Both the position numbers and the translations under genes were made by a program. DNA of 8,104 bases from Dehalococcoidia bacterium (GTDB lineage Bacteria; Chloroflexota; Dehalococcoidia; Dehalococcoidales; Fen-1064): NCBI GenBank assembly GCA_003153955.1, contig PMCB01000132.1, positions 69,932 to 78,035 on the forward strand, written 5' to 3'. The notes below the pieces were generated by a model. The model searched no databases and was not told the origin of the DNA. It saw only the letters and a list, made by a program, of their open reading frames with translations. How positions within the stretch are numbered: the stretch's first letter is position 1; every line of letters begins with the position of its first letter. Shown here piece after piece: positions 5,997 to 8,104 of the stretch.

Positions 5997-6472
5997 TTTG
6001 TCTCCTTATAATCACCCCGGCTGACTGCTTCGACAGCCCGGATGATGCTGTTGTATCCGGTACAGCGGCAGATATTGCCGTCGATACCGTCCCGAATCTG
6101 ATCACTTGTCGGATTGGGGAACATATTTAACAGCCCCTTGCAGGACATCAGCATACCGGCGGTACAAAAACCGCACTGATATGCGCCGTAATCCAGGAAG
6201 GCTTTCTGCAAAGGATGAAGTTCGGCCCCTTTTGCCAGGCCTTCCACGGTGGTGATTTCGGCGCCGTTGGCAGATAATGCCAGCACCGAACAGGATTTTA
6301 CGGATTTCCCGTTCATTACTACAGTACAGGCACCGCAGGCGCCTTCGTTGCAGCCGCGTTTGGTGCCGGTTAATCCAAGTTGTTCCCGCAGGACTTCAAC
6401 CAGTAACGTCCTGGGATGTATCGAAAGCTCATAGGGTTGACCGTTAATTGTCAGTTTCAGCTCTTTCAGCAT
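5993..6472 (-). CDS. Molybdenum hydroxylase [2Fe-2S] small subunit (CoxS family)
   Basis: This 159-residue protein is the electron-transfer subunit that links the Mo site to FAD. The N-terminal plant-ferredoxin-like domain carries C41, C46, C49 and C61 (CNEGACGAC...SC). The C-terminal four-helix domain carries C100, C103, C135 and C137 (QCGFC and CRC). All eight ligands of the two [2Fe-2S] clusters are present. Q99 before CGFC is the residue that usually contacts the pterin cofactor. Length is normal (about 150-165). The ATG at 6472 has an AAGGAGG site (6478-6484) that overlaps the stop codon of the FAD subunit gene, and the 3' end overlaps the large-subunit start by 4 bp. This gene is therefore translationally tied to both neighbours. 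There is no twin-arginine signal, so the enzyme is cytoplasmic. Confidence 0.96.
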   Translation of the reverse strand: MLKELKLTINGQPYELSIHPRTLLVEVLREQLGLTGTKRGCNEGACGACTVVMNGKSVKSCSVLALSANGAEITTVEGLAKGAELHPLQKAFLDYGAYQCGFCTAGMLMSCKGLLNMFPNPTSDQIRDGIDGNICRCTGYNSIIRAVEAVSRGDYKETK

Positions 6473-6482
6473 ACTCTCCTCC

Positions 6483-7355
6483 TTAACCTGCCTTCGCTCT
6501 AGACATGGCTTCTTTAGTTACCCGTGCCGTGAGGACTTTCACCAGTTCGCGCCGGTATTCCTCGCTGGCGCTGATATCCGAGACGGGTTCGGCCTCTTCA
6601 GAGGCGGCCTGTCCGGCTTTTTTCAATAAGGCATCGGTAATCTTCTTGCCTTTCAGGATTGCCTCGGCGGCTTTCGCGCGCATCGGTCGCGGCGCGGCGG
6701 CTCCCAGGGCGATGCGCACATCGGTGCAGGTATCGTCCGCGGCCAAAGTGACGCAAGAAGCGACGCTGACGGTAGCCATGTCGCTGGCGATAATATTGAA
6801 TTTGGTGTAGGCGGCGCCGGTGTGGGGAGGGGGAGCCGGCAGTTCGATTTCGACGAGCATTTCGCCGTGTTCCATGGCCGTCTCAAAATAATCGACGGAG
6901 AATTTTTCCATGTCCAGGATTCTTTCCCCGGCGACACTGGCCAATTTAACATTGGCGCCTAATGCCATCAGCACGGGAGCGGGGTCACCGGCCGGGTCGC
7001 CATGGCTGATATTCCCACCGATGGTGCCGCGGTTGCGGGTTTGCGGAGTGGACAGCAGGTGCTCCATCTCGGAAAGTACTTTAAAGCTGCCCTTCATTAA
7101 ATCGGAGTATTCGATTTCGCGGTGGGTGGTTAATGCCCCGATCTTTAAGCCTTTCTTACCGTCGGATTTGATGTAATCCAATTCTTTGATGCCGTAAATA
7201 TCGATGACATTCTCGGGTTGCAGCAACCCCTGTCGGAGTAAGATGATTAATGACTGCCCGCCGGCGATTATCTTGTAATCATCCCGATATTTATCTAATA
7301 AAACCAGTGCTTCATTGAGTGTTTTAGGACCAAAATACTCAAAGTCCTTTATCAT
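6483..7355 (-). CDS. Molybdenum hydroxylase FAD-binding subunit (CoxM family)
   Basis: This 290-residue flavoprotein subunit passes electrons from the [2Fe-2S] subunit to the final acceptor. The two FAD-binding motifs fall at the positions expected for CoxM: AGGQS at 31-35 and TIGGN at 111-115. The C-terminal CoxM-type domain (from about 180) follows. 4-Hydroxybenzoyl-CoA reductase beta subunits carry an insert of about 40 residues with four Cys for a [4Fe-4S] cluster just after TIGGN. Here residues 116-160 contain no Cys and the protein is about 30 residues shorter, so that inverted electron path is not supported. The ATG at 7355 has AAGGAGG at 7366-7372, ten bases upstream. The gene follows the coxG-like gene after a 76-bp gap, the only sizeable gap in the operon, and precedes the small subunit by 10 bp. 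Confidence 0.95.
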   Translation of the reverse strand: MIKDFEYFGPKTLNEALVLLDKYRDDYKIIAGGQSLIILLRQGLLQPENVIDIYGIKELDYIKSDGKKGLKIGALTTHREIEYSDLMKGSFKVLSEMEHLLSTPQTRNRGTIGGNISHGDPAGDPAPVLMALGANVKLASVAGERILDMEKFSVDYFETAMEHGEMLVEIELPAPPPHTGAAYTKFNIIASDMATVSVASCVTLAADDTCTDVRIALGAAAPRPMRAKAAEAILKGKKITDALLKKAGQAASEEAEPVSDISASEEYRRELVKVLTARVTKEAMSRAKAG

Positions 7356-7408
7356 GCTTGCCTGACCTCCTTACATTTTTCCGGACTTTAAAAACTATAT
7401 TCAGAGTT

Positions 7409-7449
7409 AAAAAAACGAAAAGACAAGTCTTTTAACTGCCTGTCTTTTC
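7409..7449 (-). terminator. Candidate weak or leaky terminator between the coxG-like and FAD-subunit genes
   Basis: On the minus strand GAAAAGACA (complement of 7441-7449) and TGTCTTTTC (complement of 7417-7425) form a perfect 9-bp stem, followed by G and seven T residues (complement of 7409-7415). The stem includes the last codons of the coxG-like gene. A competing inner hairpin (AAAAGA/TCTTTT, 7418-7433) shares one arm. The stem is AT-rich and so not very stable. Partial termination or an mRNA processing site inside the operon is inference. Confidence 0.4.
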
Positions 7450-7890
7450 CTTTAATTTCTTTTCCAGATTTTGGGTGAACTGATCTCCCACGCTCTTGAC
7501 CTTGGCTCTCATGATTCTTTCCCCGAAAGTGGCGAGTTTGCCTACCATGATGACATCGGCTTTATAATCGATTTCACAGCAGCCGCCGGCCTGTTCCGCC
7601 AGATGTACTGTCAGATCGATGCCGAAAGTGCCGAGTTTGCCCAGTGCCTCGCCTCTACCGACTGCCTTAACATAAGTGGGCGGTGTAATTTCGGTTAAAA
7701 CGACGACGAACTGTAATTTGACAGTGATGGGGCCAACCGATTGTTTGACCAGACAATTGTAGGTCTTGTTATCGGTGGATTCAATTTTTTCTGCCCCGGG
7801 GATGCAGGAAGCCAATGTGCCGGGTTCCAGAACCATCGCCCAGACATCGTTGATTTTACCTTTGACTACAAACTTACCGTCTATCTGCAT
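7432..7890 (-). CDS. CoxG-like SRPBCC-family protein (carbon monoxide dehydrogenase subunit G family)
   Basis: This 152-residue protein belongs to the START/SRPBCC lipid-binding fold used by CoxG. The N-terminus shows the family pattern, with VW at about 16-17, then DPE-like LEPGTLASCIPGAEKIE (22-38). The end carries KLATFGERIMRAKVKSVGDQF, the long C-terminal helix. CoxG proteins accompany molybdenum hydroxylases; the best-studied one has been linked to membrane attachment and to quinone delivery for CO dehydrogenase. A similar job here, linking the flavoenzyme to a quinone pool, is inference. The ATG at 7890 has a GGGAGTG site, and the start lies inside the 3' end of the upstream Cys-rich gene (17-bp overlap), a strong sign of one operon. 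Usual CoxG proteins are about 150-220 residues, and the membrane-anchoring C-terminal extension of longer ones is absent. Confidence 0.9.
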   Translation of the reverse strand: MQIDGKFVVKGKINDVWAMVLEPGTLASCIPGAEKIESTDNKTYNCLVKQSVGPITVKLQFVVVLTEITPPTYVKAVGRGEALGKLGTFGIDLTVHLAEQAGGCCEIDYKADVIMVGKLATFGERIMRAKVKSVGDQFTQNLEKKLKEKTGS

Positions 7891-8104
7891 TGATAATCAC
7901 TCCCTTTCGTTCCTGAATTAATATTTCAAACGGGTCAAACGATTTGGCTGCAATATTTTTCGGTACCCCAATTGATTCCGCAACCGCCGGCTTTCTGTTT
8001 ACCCCGAGATGTCCGCGGTATTCAGAAACATAGCACAAATTCACGTGCCGCCCACGGTACAGGGCGCATTCCTTGCAGAGTTTATTCGAGAATGGACAAT
8101 TCAC
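7874..8104 (-). CDS. Small Cys-rich protein (CPFSNKLCKECALYRG motif), function unknown, 5' end at or beyond window edge
   Basis: At least 76 residues are visible. The reading frame is open to the right edge, where a GTG codon at 8102-8104 could be the start; because it is the last codon in the window, the true start may lie outside. Near the N-terminus C3, C10, C13 and C24 form C-x6-C-x2-C-x10-C within CPFSNKLCKECALYRGRH and NLC, a likely metal or Fe-S site. The rest (about 30-76) is a Cys-free region with a predicted mixed helix/strand character, ending EILIQERKGVIINADRR. The 3' end overlaps the coxG-like start by 17 bp, so it belongs to the hydroxylase operon. I have a memory of similar short Cys-rich ORFs in anaerobic bacteria but no function. 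A role as an assembly factor or an electron-transfer partner is speculation. Confidence 0.75.
   Translation of the reverse strand: MNCPFSNKLCKECALYRGRHVNLCYVSEYRGHLGVNRKPAVAESIGVPKNIAAKSFDPFEILIQERKGVIINADRR

Noticed and set aside
3711..7355. Naming the enzyme aerobic CO dehydrogenase (coxMSL)
   Set aside because: The large subunit has TSAMRGFG where form I CO dehydrogenase has the Cys-containing AYXCSFR loop; the coxG-like neighbour alone is not specific for CO.
6483..7355. Naming the enzyme 4-hydroxybenzoyl-CoA reductase (hcrABC)
   Set aside because: The FAD subunit has 290 residues with no four-Cys insert after TIGGN, so the diagnostic extra [4Fe-4S] cluster is absent.

Overview
The window carries nine protein-coding genes at moderate GC and no RNA gene, CRISPR array or recognisable insertion sequence. 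Two aminoacyl-tRNA synthetase genes (serS, lysS) sit beside a crotonase-family CoA hydratase and a molybdenum-hydroxylase operon. The setting suggests an anaerobic or facultative sediment or groundwater bacterium. I lean toward Chloroflexota, class Dehalococcoidia. The reasons are the lysS-serS adjacency as I remember it from Dehalococcoides, the style of the intergenic repeats, and the abundance of CoxL-type enzymes in sediment members of that class. A Desulfobacterota-like origin is not excluded, and this placement is inference.

Layout. 1-539 (minus) is the N-terminal part of seryl-tRNA synthetase, cut by the window edge. 540-791 is a non-coding gap with dispersed-repeat-like palindromes. 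792-2279 (minus) is a class II lysyl-tRNA synthetase. 2280-2446 is a divergent promoter region with candidate promoters for lysS and for the next gene. 2447-3217 (plus) is an enoyl-CoA hydratase/isomerase-family protein whose motifs most resemble cyclohexa-1,5-diene-1-carbonyl-CoA hydratase. 3218-3380 holds two strong hairpins, one for each of the two convergent genes. 3381-3599 (minus) is a 72-residue C2H2-type zinc-finger-like protein. A 12-bp hairpin terminator separates it from the operon upstream. 3711-8104 (minus) is that operon.

Read in its own direction, the operon runs: small Cys-rich protein (5' end possibly outside the window), CoxG-like SRPBCC protein, FAD subunit, [2Fe-2S] subunit, molybdopterin subunit. 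The three catalytic subunits form a standard electron path: substrate at Mo, then two [2Fe-2S] clusters, then FAD, then an acceptor. The CoxG-like protein is the usual companion of such enzymes. The substrate cannot be read from the sequence. The CO-dehydrogenase active-site loop is absent, and so is the extra [4Fe-4S] loop of 4-hydroxybenzoyl-CoA reductase, so neither textbook name fits.

The most interesting unknowns are the two small Cys/His proteins flanking the hydroxylase genes, the unassigned hydroxylase itself, and a possible leaky terminator between the coxG-like gene and the catalytic subunits.
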